The notes under the pieces: model-generated
Seen by the model: the letters and a program-made list of their open reading frames with translations, nothing else
Database searches by the model: none
Told to the model about the DNA's origin: nothing
Part shown: positions 1 to 6,281 of the stretch, one piece after another
How the letters are laid out: every line of letters begins with the position of its first letter
Position numbering within the stretch: the first letter of the stretch is position 1
Position numbers and translations under genes: made by a program
Assembly (NCBI GenBank): GCA_022866645.1
Contig: JALHUQ010000150.1
Location: forward strand, 1-8,611
Reading direction: 5' to 3'
DNA: 8,611 bases
DNA from: Woeseiaceae bacterium
Lineage (GTDB): Bacteria > Pseudomonadota > Gammaproteobacteria > Steroidobacterales > Woeseiaceae

Positions 1-351
1 AGCCTGGTGGTGGGTGGCATCGGCATCATGAACATCATGCTCGTGACCGTGACCGAGAGGACGCGGGAAATCGGCGTCCGCAAAGCTCTCGGAGCGACGA
101 AGGGCAATATCCTGCTGCAGTTTCTGGTTGAGTCGACAATACTCTGTCTACTCGGTGGGCTGATCGGTCTCGCCGTCGGGGCCGGCGTGTCGGCGCTACT
201 GGCAAAATACGCGGGCTGGCAAACGATCGTTACCTCGAGTTCGGCATTGATGGCGTTCGGTTTCAGCGCTGCGGTTGGTATGGTCTTCGGTATCTGGCCA
301 GCCAAACGAGCTGCTGCTCTGGACCCGATAGAAGCGTTGCGTCATGAGTAG
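1..351 (+). CDS. MacB-like ABC transporter permease, C-terminal fragment
   Basis: This is the 3' end of an inner-membrane permease of the MacB/FtsX family; the start lies before the window. The reading frame is open from base 1 and gives about 116 residues. It begins in the hallmark segment GGIGIMNIMLVTVTERTREIG, followed by VRKALGA, which is the conserved end of the third-from-last helix and cytoplasmic loop in MacB-type permeases. Two further hydrophobic segments follow (about residues 40-65 and 80-98), and the protein ends with the typical P-A-K-R-A-A-x-L-D-P-I-E-A-L-R motif. MacB-like proteins drive mechanotransmission or efflux of peptides, macrolides or lipoproteins across the envelope with a periplasmic adaptor and an ATPase. 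The substrate cannot be told from this fragment. The 45-nt gap to the next gene shows no clear terminator, so read-through is possible. Confidence 0.93.
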   Translation, partial: SLVVGGIGIMNIMLVTVTERTREIGVRKALGATKGNILLQFLVESTILCLLGGLIGLAVGAGVSALLAKYAGWQTIVTSSSALMAFGFSAAVGMVFGIWPAKRAAALDPIEALRHE

Positions 352-384
352 TGAAATGCACCGGGGTTTAATGCGCTCTCAATT

Positions 385-388
385 GGAG
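385..388 (+). promoter_or_regulatory. Ribosome binding site supporting a GTG start
   Basis: GGAG lies 8 nt before the GTG at 397. It is the only good Shine-Dalgarno match near the beginning of the peroxiredoxin-like frame and selects a start that yields a complete signal peptide. Confidence 0.6.
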
Positions 389-396
389 TAATTCAC

Positions 397-1074
397 GTGT
401 CTTTTCGTTCGACTTTGTACGTCCTCTTCGCCGCTCTGCTGTTGGTGAGCATCGTTTCCAGTATGGCGGGTCAGGCGGGGCACGCGGATGTGCCAATCGC
501 AGAGACCGCGGATCAGATCGAGCCGCTGGCGGTCGGGGAAAGTGCTCCGCGATTTATTGTCGAGACCGTCGACGGTCAGCCGTACGACTTCGATCCGCAG
601 AAACTCGAGCGCCCCGTCGTCCTGCTGACATTCCGTGGTGGCTGGTGTCCTTACTGCAATATGTACCTTTCTGAAATGCGGAACGTCATACCGACCATCA
701 GGGAGTTGGGTGTCGATGTGCTGTTCTTGAGCGGCGATCGATCCGAGTTGCTGTTCGAGAGCCTTAAGCAAGAGACGCAAGAGGATATCGACGGACTCGG
801 TTATACGATCTTGTCAGATGCCGACGTGCAGGCGGCGACAGCACTGGGGATCGCTTTCCGGGCATCCGAGCAAACCATCAACCGGCGCCATGAACAGGGA
901 GAGGATATCGAAGGCTCTTCGATGCAGAAACACGGGGTCCTGCCCGTTCCGGCGGTGTTCGCCATTGATCAGCATGGCGTCATTCAATTCGTGTTCACCA
1001 ATGCTGACTACAAGATTCGATTACCGGCTGACCAGCTGTTGGCGGCGGCTCGCGAGATTGCTGCTGCAGATTGA
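397..1074 (+). CDS. Exported peroxiredoxin-like (AhpC/TSA, thioredoxin-fold) protein
   Basis: This is a 225-residue thioredoxin-fold protein of the AhpC/TSA 'peroxiredoxin-like' group. The GTG start has GGAG 8 nt upstream. Residues 1-30 look like a Sec signal peptide: a short basic N-terminus, the hydrophobic stretch YVLFAALLLVSIV, and a likely cleavage after GHA at about residue 30, so the protein probably acts in the periplasm or is membrane-tethered. After a linker comes the typical GESAPRF entry into the fold (about 47-53). The active-site motif GGWCPYC places cysteines at 84 and 87, followed by NMYLSEM. A later VPAVFAID segment (about residues 184-191) resembles the cis-proline strand of the fold. 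A CxxC pair suggests thiol-disulfide exchange or thiol-dependent peroxide reduction; which one is not decided by the sequence. It is the first of five co-directional genes. Confidence 0.85.
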   Translation: MSFRSTLYVLFAALLLVSIVSSMAGQAGHADVPIAETADQIEPLAVGESAPRFIVETVDGQPYDFDPQKLERPVVLLTFRGGWCPYCNMYLSEMRNVIPTIRELGVDVLFLSGDRSELLFESLKQETQEDIDGLGYTILSDADVQAATALGIAFRASEQTINRRHEQGEDIEGSSMQKHGVLPVPAVFAIDQHGVIQFVFTNADYKIRLPADQLLAAAREIAAAD

Positions 1075-1115
1075 CGTCTGCTAGTGATAGTCTTCGGGCA
1101 CAAACTTTGCTGCGC

Positions 1116-1120
1116 GGAGA
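1116..1120 (+). promoter_or_regulatory. Ribosome binding site deciding the ATG at 1126
   Basis: GGAGA sits 5 nt before ATG 1126. A GTG in the same frame at 1084 would add 14 residues unlike the family and has no comparable site, so the downstream ATG is preferred. Confidence 0.6.
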
Positions 1121-1125
1121 ACTCG

Positions 1126-1404
1126 ATGGTCACAGCGATTGTATTAATCAAGGCCGAGACGAGACAGATCCCGGACCTTGCCAATCAAATAACGGATATG
1201 CCTGGCGTCTCGGAAGTATTTTCCGTCGCCGGCCGCTATGACCTGGTCGCGATTGTTCGCGTCTCCAGGAATGAAGAACTTGCTGATGTGATCAGCGACA
1301 AAATGCGCCATCTGGACGGTATCGTCGAAACGGAAACCATGATCGCGTTTAGAGCGTATTCAAAACAGGAACTGGAAGCGGGCTTCGAGTTGGGCCTGGA
1401 CTAG
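1126..1404 (+). CDS. Stand-alone Lrp/AsnC ligand-binding (RAM) domain protein
   Basis: The 92-residue product is a complete Lrp/AsnC effector-binding domain without the usual N-terminal helix-turn-helix. It begins MVTAIVLIKAE, the first beta strand of the ferredoxin-like fold. It continues through IPDLANQI and PGVSEVFSVAGRYDLVAIV, where the AGRYDL signature at residues 35-40 is typical of the domain. It ends with VETETMIAFRAYSK, the last strand. Stand-alone RAM proteins form ring oligomers that bind amino acids or other small ligands. Some modulate full-length Lrp relatives or enzymes, but most have no assigned role. It cannot bind DNA through a helix-turn-helix of its own. The gap to cytochrome b561 is 14 nt, so the two are very likely co-transcribed. 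The ligand cannot be deduced. Confidence 0.88.
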   Translation: MVTAIVLIKAETRQIPDLANQITDMPGVSEVFSVAGRYDLVAIVRVSRNEELADVISDKMRHLDGIVETETMIAFRAYSKQELEAGFELGLD

Positions 1405-1407
1405 TTT

Positions 1408-1413
1408 AAGGAG
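1408..1413 (+). promoter_or_regulatory. Strong ribosome binding site of the cytochrome b561 gene
   Basis: AAGGAG lies 5 nt before ATG 1419. It is the best Shine-Dalgarno match in the left gene cluster, suggesting that the cytochrome is translated independently and well. Confidence 0.6.
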
Positions 1414-1418
1414 CCACT

Positions 1419-1967
1419 ATGGGACTGAAAAATACAATTACGGAGCACGGGACGCTGGCGAAGGCACTGCATTGGCTGGTCGCTATTGGTTTGTTCGCAT
1501 TGATTTATCTCGGGCTTCAGCAGGCTGAAATGGAGCGCGGCGATGCGAGGTCCTCTATCCGCTTTATACACGCGTCGATCGCGGCCATTGTTTTGTTATT
1601 GATGACGGTCCGAATTGTCTGGCGCTTCATGAATGATGTTCCCGCTCATCCGGAGGGGATGCCAGCGTGGCAACGGACGATATCAACGCTGGTCCACTGG
1701 GGCCTGTACATCACGGTGTTTGTGCAATTAACGGCGGGCGCGATGATGAATGGGACCGGCGGCAGAGGCATTCCCGTATTCGGCCTGTTCACGATAGCCG
1801 TACCTGTGGCGAAAAACAGTGACGCGCACGAATGGTGGGAAGAGGTACACGAGGTCGCCTGGTGGCCCGTTGCGATTCTTATCGTCGTGCACATACTCGG
1901 CGCTCTGTATAACCACTTCATCGTGAAGAACGATGTCCTTCGACGAATGACCGTCGGCGTTAAGTAA
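1419..1967 (+). CDS. Cytochrome b561 (CybB/YodB-type), inner-membrane di-heme electron carrier
   Basis: This 182-residue integral membrane protein has four hydrophobic helices at about 14-34, 48-68, 88-110 and 147-168, matching the size and layout of bacterial cytochrome b561. The start of helix 1 carries the family signature AKALHWLVAIG. Histidines 18, 51, 144 and 158 fit the positions of the four heme ligands in the E. coli CybB family, including the 14-residue spacing of the last two; the assignment is from memory of the family. H93 in VHWGLY is also conserved-looking. The EVHEVAWWP loop before helix 4 is typical. These proteins oxidise quinol or pass electrons between the quinone pool and periplasmic acceptors such as superoxide. 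The stop codon is 3 nt before the thiolase ATG, so the two are tightly coupled. A periplasmic thiol protein upstream is a possible but unproven partner. Confidence 0.92.
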   Translation: MGLKNTITEHGTLAKALHWLVAIGLFALIYLGLQQAEMERGDARSSIRFIHASIAAIVLLLMTVRIVWRFMNDVPAHPEGMPAWQRTISTLVHWGLYITVFVQLTAGAMMNGTGGRGIPVFGLFTIAVPVAKNSDAHEWWEEVHEVAWWPVAILIVVHILGALYNHFIVKNDVLRRMTVGVK

Positions 1968-1970
1968 GCC

Positions 1971-3176
1971 ATGCTCGACGCGCTTATCTGCGATGCAGTA
2001 CGCACGCCGATAGGACGATATGGCGGTGCGCTGTCTTCGATTCGTGCCGACGATCTCGGCGCGATTCCGATCGCAGCCTTGCTACAGCGCAACACCTCCC
2101 TGGACCCAGCGGCCATCGACGACCTGGTCTATGGCTGCGCCAATCAGGCCGGCGAGGACAACCGTAATGTTGCGCGTATGTCTGGTTTGCTGGCAGGTCT
2201 GCCGGTAGCGGTGCCTGGCGCAACGATCAATCGACTTTGTGGTTCGGGCATGAACGCCATCGGCAATGTCGTCGACAGTATCAAAGCCGGTGGCTATCAG
2301 CTCGCGATCGCCGGCGGCGTTGAGTCGATGTCGCGCGCGCCCTTTGTGATGGCAAAACAGAGCGCTGCGTTTGGTCGCAACACGGAACTCTACGATACGA
2401 CCCTGGGTTGGCGATTCATCAACAAGAAGCTCGAGGCACAGTATGGCAGTGACTCGATGGCGGAAACGGCTGAAAACGTAGCCGCCGAATTCGCTATCTC
2501 GCGCGCGGATCAGGATGCGCTGGCGTTGCGCAGCCAGCTGCGTGCTGAGGCGGCTGCCAGGGCAGGACGATTCGACGATGAAATCGTTGCGCTTACCGTC
2601 GCCGAAGGTCGTGGTGATCCGATCATTGTCAATGCGGATGAGCACCCGCGCGCCGGGTCGACGATTGAAGGCCTCGCCAAATTAAAGCCTGTCGTTCGAG
2701 CGGACGGAACAGTAACAGCTGGCAATGCATCGGGAATCAATGACGGGGCTTGCGCTGTTCTGATCGCAAACGCGGCTGCCGCGAAAACTCACGGCCTCGA
2801 ACCCCTGGCGCGCGTCGTCGGCTGGGCTGTTGCCGGAGTTCCGCCTCGTATCATGGGTATCGGTCCCGCGCCTGCGTCAGAAAAGGTACTGCAACTCTGT
2901 GGTATGACCGTCGGGCAAATGGACGTAATCGAACTCAATGAGGCGTTTGCGGCGCAGGGACTGGCGACCTTAAGACGACTGGGTGTGCGTGACGATGCCG
3001 AGCACGTCAATCCAAACGGCGGTGCTATTGCGCTCGGTCACCCGCTGGGAATGTCCGGAGCCAGGCTGGTCACGACCGCCGCCTATCAGCTGCGCCGAAC
3101 TAAGGGGCGTTACGCTCTTTGCACGATGTGCATCGGCGTCGGGCAGGGCATCGCCATGGTTATCGAGCGCGTCTGA
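1971..3176 (+). CDS. Acetyl-CoA acyltransferase, PcaF-like thiolase (3-oxoadipyl-CoA thiolase family)
   Basis: This 401-residue degradative thiolase cleaves a 3-oxoacyl-CoA with CoA to give acetyl-CoA. The catalytic triad is intact and in canonical positions: the nucleophile C90 in NRLCGSGM, H357 in GHPLGMSGAR, and C387 in TMCIGVGQG. Similarity to PcaF/PaaJ is strong over the whole length, for example the segments GCANQAGEDNRNVARM (55-70), AIAGGVESMSRAPFVM and VTAGNASGINDGA. This makes 3-oxoadipyl-CoA the best family-level guess, but no other beta-ketoadipate or phenylacetate gene is present, so I do not assign pcaF. The start is supported by the family N-terminus (ICDAVRTPIGRYGGAL). It starts 3 nt after the cytochrome gene with only a weak Shine-Dalgarno, suggesting translational coupling. 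Its TGA overlaps the next ATG by one base. Confidence 0.93.
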   Translation: MLDALICDAVRTPIGRYGGALSSIRADDLGAIPIAALLQRNTSLDPAAIDDLVYGCANQAGEDNRNVARMSGLLAGLPVAVPGATINRLCGSGMNAIGNVVDSIKAGGYQLAIAGGVESMSRAPFVMAKQSAAFGRNTELYDTTLGWRFINKKLEAQYGSDSMAETAENVAAEFAISRADQDALALRSQLRAEAAARAGRFDDEIVALTVAEGRGDPIIVNADEHPRAGSTIEGLAKLKPVVRADGTVTAGNASGINDGACAVLIANAAAAKTHGLEPLARVVGWAVAGVPPRIMGIGPAPASEKVLQLCGMTVGQMDVIELNEAFAAQGLATLRRLGVRDDAEHVNPNGGAIALGHPLGMSGARLVTTAAYQLRRTKGRYALCTMCIGVGQGIAMVIERV

Positions 3177-3760
3177 TGAAAAAGAGTGCGCCGAGCTACG
3201 AGACTCAGGAGCTGCGCGAATTCGCGGAGACGATCCAGGGCCGTCGCACTATAGAATTGTTCCTGCAAACGCCGGTTCCGGACCAGCTGATTGACGATGC
3301 TATCGAGGCGGCGACCTGGGCACCCAATCATCATGTCACCGAGCCCTGGCATTTCTATACCTTGGGACGCGCAACAAAAGAACGTTGTCTCGACCTTTGC
3401 AGGGACATCGTCAGCCAAAAAGTTAACGAGAAGGCGGGAGATTTCAAACGCCAAAGCTGGTCAGAGAAACCGGGCTGGCTGGTCGTGACCTGCCAGCGTT
3501 CAGACGACCCGCTACGGGAGCGGGAAGACTACGCGGCGTGTAGTGCTGCGCTACAGAACCTGATGCTGTTCCTCTGGAAAGCCGGCGTCGGCTGCAAGTG
3601 GACGACGGGTGACATTACGCGTGATTCGCGTTTTTTCGAGATCATCGGTATCGACGAAGCAGCAGCGTTCGTGGTCGGTTTGATCTGGTATGGCTATCCG
3701 AAGCTGACGCCGACACAGTCGCGCAAAGCGCTCCGCGACGTGCGGACCGACACACCCTAG
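3176..3760 (+). CDS. Nitroreductase-family FMN oxidoreductase (YdjA-like)
   Basis: The product is 194 residues, typical for the small single-domain nitroreductases. Landmarks of the flavin site are visible. GRRTIELF (22-29) is the N-terminal phosphate-binding arginine motif. WAPNHHVTEPWHFYTLG (about 48-64) closely resembles the APDHKSMQPWHFF-type segment of E. coli YdjA. YAACSAALQNLMLF (119-132) and GCKWTTGD (139-146) form the later FMN contacts. The enzyme probably reduces a nitro, quinone or similar acceptor with NAD(P)H; the natural substrate is unknown. ATG 3176 is chosen because it forms a TGATG stop/start overlap with the thiolase and gives the family-like N-terminus. An upstream in-frame ATG at 3119 would only add residues read from the thiolase gene. 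The stop is shared with the convergent MFS gene in a CTAG. Confidence 0.9.
   Translation: MKKSAPSYETQELREFAETIQGRRTIELFLQTPVPDQLIDDAIEAATWAPNHHVTEPWHFYTLGRATKERCLDLCRDIVSQKVNEKAGDFKRQSWSEKPGWLVVTCQRSDDPLREREDYAACSAALQNLMLFLWKAGVGCKWTTGDITRDSRFFEIIGIDEAAAFVVGLIWYGYPKLTPTQSRKALRDVRTDTP
3757..3760. other. Shared stop-codon palindrome CTAG of two convergent genes
   Basis: TAG on the + strand (3758-3760) ends the nitroreductase, and TAG on the - strand (3759-3757) ends the MFS transporter. The two coding regions therefore overlap tail-to-tail by 4 bp, leaving no intergenic space for a terminator. Confidence 0.9.
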
Positions 3761-4983
3761 TTGCGGGCGAGCTCTTCACGTTGATGTAGTTTGAGCTCAG
3801 AAACGATCAGCGGACGCAGAAGAAAAACACACGCTGTGACGGTGCCGGTCGTCGCCATGATGATTACCGTATTTCGAATTGTGCCGTTATAGATCAGGGC
3901 GCCGAGTATGGCTCCGGACGCACCGAGGACATTCTGCGTCGTGCCGATGATCGACGACGCTACGCCCGCAATTCTTGGCAAGGGGTCGAGCGCCAGGACC
4001 GTGGTGTTCGGCATCAATATCGCGATGGCAAACATATAGAGACACACGCAGGACCAGACCCACCAGAACGGAGCGCTATCGAGCCACGCAACGACCACCA
4101 GTTGTGCGCTAGCCGTGAATATCAACGCAACGCCCAAAGTGACGAGCTGCACGACATCGTAGCGAACGATGAGCCAGCGATTGGTGATCGATCCTGCCAG
4201 TATCGACAGTCCGGCGCAGGCGAAAATCATGCCGTACTGGGTGATCGAGTAACCGTAGATGCCCACGGTCAGGGCGGCAGAAACCGCGATTACGGACATG
4301 TGGCCCGCGGGCGCCACGATCAACAACAGCAGGCCAAACACGCTTTGGCGATGCGAGAAAAATTCTCGAAAGCTGAAACTCAGTTGCCGCAGTGGATGTT
4401 GCGACGCATCCGGCGTGTGCGTTTCCTCCAGATTACTGCGTACGGCAAACAGCAATGCAAATCCGCTGGCGGCAATGACTATGAACGGGGCGCGCCAATT
4501 CCAATGTGCGACCAGCAAGGCTCCGATACTGGGGGCGATAACGGGTGCCGCGGTAAAGATCATCGTCATCAATGACATTAGTCGAGCGGCGTCTTTGCCG
4601 GTCGCGATATCCCGGACCACAGCACGCGAGATAACGATCGCTGAAGCGGCGCCTATGCCCTGTACAAAGCGGGCCGCGAGTAAGACCTCAATATCGTTAG
4701 CAATGGCGGCGACGCACGCGGCGGTAACGAAAAGGCCCATACCGGCGTAAATGGTCGGTAAACGACCAAAGCGATCGGATGCGAGCCCCGACGGAATTTG
4801 CCCAACGGACATGCCAAGCATGAAAATACCAACGATCTGTTGCGCGTGTGACAAGCTGGTATTGAGGGCGTCGACCATGGCCGGTATCGCCGGCAAGCTG
4901 AGATCCACGGTCAACGCGGCGATGGCGGTTAACAGGCCGAGCGTAATGATGAAGCGGCGTGAGTGGGCGAGGTGGGTTTTCAA
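3757..4983 (-). CDS. MFS transporter, Bcr/CflA (drug:H+ antiporter) family, coupled to hutI
   Basis: The 408-residue product has about 12 hydrophobic segments and Bcr/CflA signatures. TM1 contains TVDLSLPAIPAM with the family acidic residue D27. MFS motif A is GLASDRFGR (66-74). RFVQGIGAASAIVISRAVVRD (105-125) matches the Bcr hallmark, followed by HWNWRAPF (160-167), PNTTVLAL (325-332) and GVASSIIGT (340-348). The start is inferred as TTG 4983, overlapping the hutI stop as TTGA. In-frame extension upstream only reads through hutI in another frame, and the next internal ATG (residue 36) would delete TM1. Families of this type export drugs, cysteine or peptides by proton antiport. Placement directly after hutI suggests a role in movement of histidine, urocanate or an intermediate, but direction and substrate are inference. 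Its 3' end shares CTAG with the nitroreductase stop. Confidence 0.88.
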   Translation of the reverse strand: MKTHLAHSRRFIITLGLLTAIAALTVDLSLPAIPAMVDALNTSLSHAQQIVGIFMLGMSVGQIPSGLASDRFGRLPTIYAGMGLFVTAACVAAIANDIEVLLAARFVQGIGAASAIVISRAVVRDIATGKDAARLMSLMTMIFTAAPVIAPSIGALLVAHWNWRAPFIVIAASGFALLFAVRSNLEETHTPDASQHPLRQLSFSFREFFSHRQSVFGLLLLIVAPAGHMSVIAVSAALTVGIYGYSITQYGMIFACAGLSILAGSITNRWLIVRYDVVQLVTLGVALIFTASAQLVVVAWLDSAPFWWVWSCVCLYMFAIAILMPNTTVLALDPLPRIAGVASSIIGTTQNVLGASGAILGALIYNGTIRNTVIIMATTGTVTACVFLLRPLIVSELKLHQREELARN

Positions 4984-6203
4984 GGAGCGCTGGTTTGCCC
5001 GCCCGCAAGCAGTTCCGCCAATTGCGGTGTTCCTGTCCAGTACGCGAGTTCGCGCGGATGGGAAATATTCCAGATCGCTATGTCGGCGCGCTTGCCGACT
5101 TCGAGTGTGCCGCGATCGTCGGCCAGGCCGAGCGCTTGCGCCGCAATTCGCGTGGCACCGGCCAATGATTCTTCCGGCGTCAGCCGAAATAGCCGGCAAG
5201 CCAGCATCATGGCAGTGCGAAGAGAACAGATAGGCGAGGTTCCGGGATTGCAGTCGGTAGCCACCGCGATCGGCACGCCGTTCGCGCGCAGTTCGCCCAC
5301 CGGCGGCACGTGCGTCTCGCCCAGCGTCAAAAATGCGCCAGGCAACAGCACGGCGACGGACTTCGAGGCCGCAAGAGCTCTGACCCCTTTGCGGGAGGTG
5401 TACTCGAGGTGGTCTGCGGAGAGCGCTTTGAACTCTGCCGCGAGTTCTGCGCCGCCACCGTCACTGAGCTGGTCGGCGTGCAATTTGACGGGCAGGCCGA
5501 GTTTTATTGCGGCGGCAAAGAGCTTCGCGATTTGCGCAGTGCTGAAGGCAATGGACTCACAGTAGGCATCAACGGCGTCGGCAAGTTTTCGCTCCGCGAC
5601 CTGCGGCAGGAGCTCATTGCAGATCAGATCGATGTAGCCATCGGCGTTGCCGGCGTACTCGGGAGGCACAGTGTGGGCGGCAAGCAGAGTCGTTCGAACG
5701 TCCATCGACGTTTCTGTTCCCAGTCGACGCGCGACTTCGAGCATGCGAATTTCAGTTTCGAGATCAAGGCCATAGCCGGACTTGATCTCGATTGTGGCGA
5801 CACCCTCTCGGGCCAGGGCCTGCACTCTGGGCAGCGCCGCTCTGAACAATTCTTCAGCCGTTGCGTCGCGCGTCGCTCTGACCGTCGACAGGATGCCGCC
5901 ACCGGCCCGGGCGATGTCCTGGTAGCTTACGCCCTGCAGGCGCTGTTCAAATTCCGCTGCCCGGTCGCCACCGAAAACAATGTGCGTGTGACAGTCGATG
6001 AGCGCGGGCGTTATCCAGCGCCCGCCCAGGGAGCGGGTTTTTCCGGCGCGCCGAACCGGGAGTCGCGACGAATCGCCGATCCAGTCGATACGCCCATCGC
6101 GGACAGCCAGGGCTGTGGAACCCTCGGCGATACCGTAATCCGTGGCCCCGCCCCGCAGGGTTGCGATGCGGACATCCGTCAGTAATAGATCCCAGTCAGA
6201 CAT
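4980..6203 (-). CDS. hutI: Imidazolonepropionase (4-imidazolone-5-propanoate amidohydrolase)
   Basis: HutI performs the third step of histidine degradation: hydrolytic ring opening of imidazolone propionate to N-formimino-L-glutamate in the cytosol. The 407-residue length is normal. The amidohydrolase metal site is present as H72 and H74 in DCHTHIVFGGDRAAEFEQRL, H242 in KLHADQLSDGGGAELA, and D317 in ATDCNPGTSP. These match the zinc ligands known for Bacillus HutI with a near-constant offset. H177 (AAHTVPPEY) and H265 (ADHLEYTS) are further expected residues. The GGGILSTVRATR segment (101-112) is a strong family signature. ATG 6203 is chosen because it gives the expected N-terminal strand (WDLLLTDVRIATL); upstream sequence in frame runs through the divergent promoter. 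The gene is transcribed away from hutF and its TGA overlaps the TTG of the MFS gene. Confidence 0.97.
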   Translation of the reverse strand: MSDWDLLLTDVRIATLRGGATDYGIAEGSTALAVRDGRIDWIGDSSRLPVRRAGKTRSLGGRWITPALIDCHTHIVFGGDRAAEFEQRLQGVSYQDIARAGGGILSTVRATRDATAEELFRAALPRVQALAREGVATIEIKSGYGLDLETEIRMLEVARRLGTETSMDVRTTLLAAHTVPPEYAGNADGYIDLICNELLPQVAERKLADAVDAYCESIAFSTAQIAKLFAAAIKLGLPVKLHADQLSDGGGAELAAEFKALSADHLEYTSRKGVRALAASKSVAVLLPGAFLTLGETHVPPVGELRANGVPIAVATDCNPGTSPICSLRTAMMLACRLFRLTPEESLAGATRIAAQALGLADDRGTLEVGKRADIAIWNISHPRELAYWTGTPQLAELLAGGQTSAP

Positions 6204-6240
6204 CCAGACACTCGGGCAGGCATTGCGGCAGTTGCAAGCC

Positions 6241-6270
6241 AAATTAGCATGGTCTAGCCTGTATATACAA
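6241..6270 (-). promoter_or_regulatory. Candidate hutI promoter overlapping the operator
   Basis: Read on the - strand, TTGTAT (6270-6265) and TGCTAATTT (an extended -10-like TGn followed by TAATTT at 6246-6241) are separated by 18 nt. The matches to the sigma-70 consensus are only partial. The -35-like element lies within the TGTATATACA palindrome, so a bound repressor would block it. The start site would be about 30 nt upstream of the hutI ATG. Confidence 0.35.
6260..6269. promoter_or_regulatory. Putative HutC operator TGTATATACA in the hutI-hutF divergent region
   Basis: A perfect 10-bp palindrome lies in the 77-83 nt region between the divergent hutI and hutF starts. Its core GTATATAC fits the GTnTAnAC operator pattern known for the HutC subfamily of GntR regulators, and hut operators in pseudomonads have a similar TGTATATACA-type core. 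It ends about 17 nt before the favoured hutF start (11 nt before the alternative ATG) and about 56 nt from the hutI start. Occupancy by HutC, encoded two genes away, would be expected to repress both directions, with urocanate as the usual inducer in this family. Confidence 0.72.
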
Positions 6271-6277
6271 CTTAGGC

Positions 6278-6281
6278 AGGA
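6278..6281 (+). promoter_or_regulatory. Ribosome binding site deciding the hutF start
   Basis: AGGA (within AGGCAGGAT) is spaced 5 nt from ATG 6287 but directly abuts ATG 6281. Normal spacing therefore favours the second ATG as the translation start. Confidence 0.5.

Noticed and set aside
352..396. Possible terminator between the MacB-like gene and the peroxiredoxin-like gene
   Set aside because: I could not find a stable hairpin followed by a T-run in the 45-nt gap. Only the GGAG ribosome site is supported.
5000..5199. Extension of the MFS transporter upstream to an ATG at 5199
   Set aside because: This would add 72 low-complexity, Arg-rich residues translated out of frame from the 3' end of hutI. 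Bcr/CflA proteins start just before TM1, which fits the TTG at 4983.
5310..6185. Long open frame (291 codons) on the + strand, antisense to hutI
   Set aside because: It lies wholly opposite hutI, whose product is unmistakable. The translation resembles no family, is rich in Arg, Cys and Gly, and there is no gene-like context. It is a GC-driven shadow frame.
6257..6277. GCCT...AGGC inverted repeat flanking the palindrome, as a possible hairpin hiding the hutF ribosome site
   Set aside because: The arms are only 4 bp with a 13-nt loop, too weak to claim a structure beyond chance.
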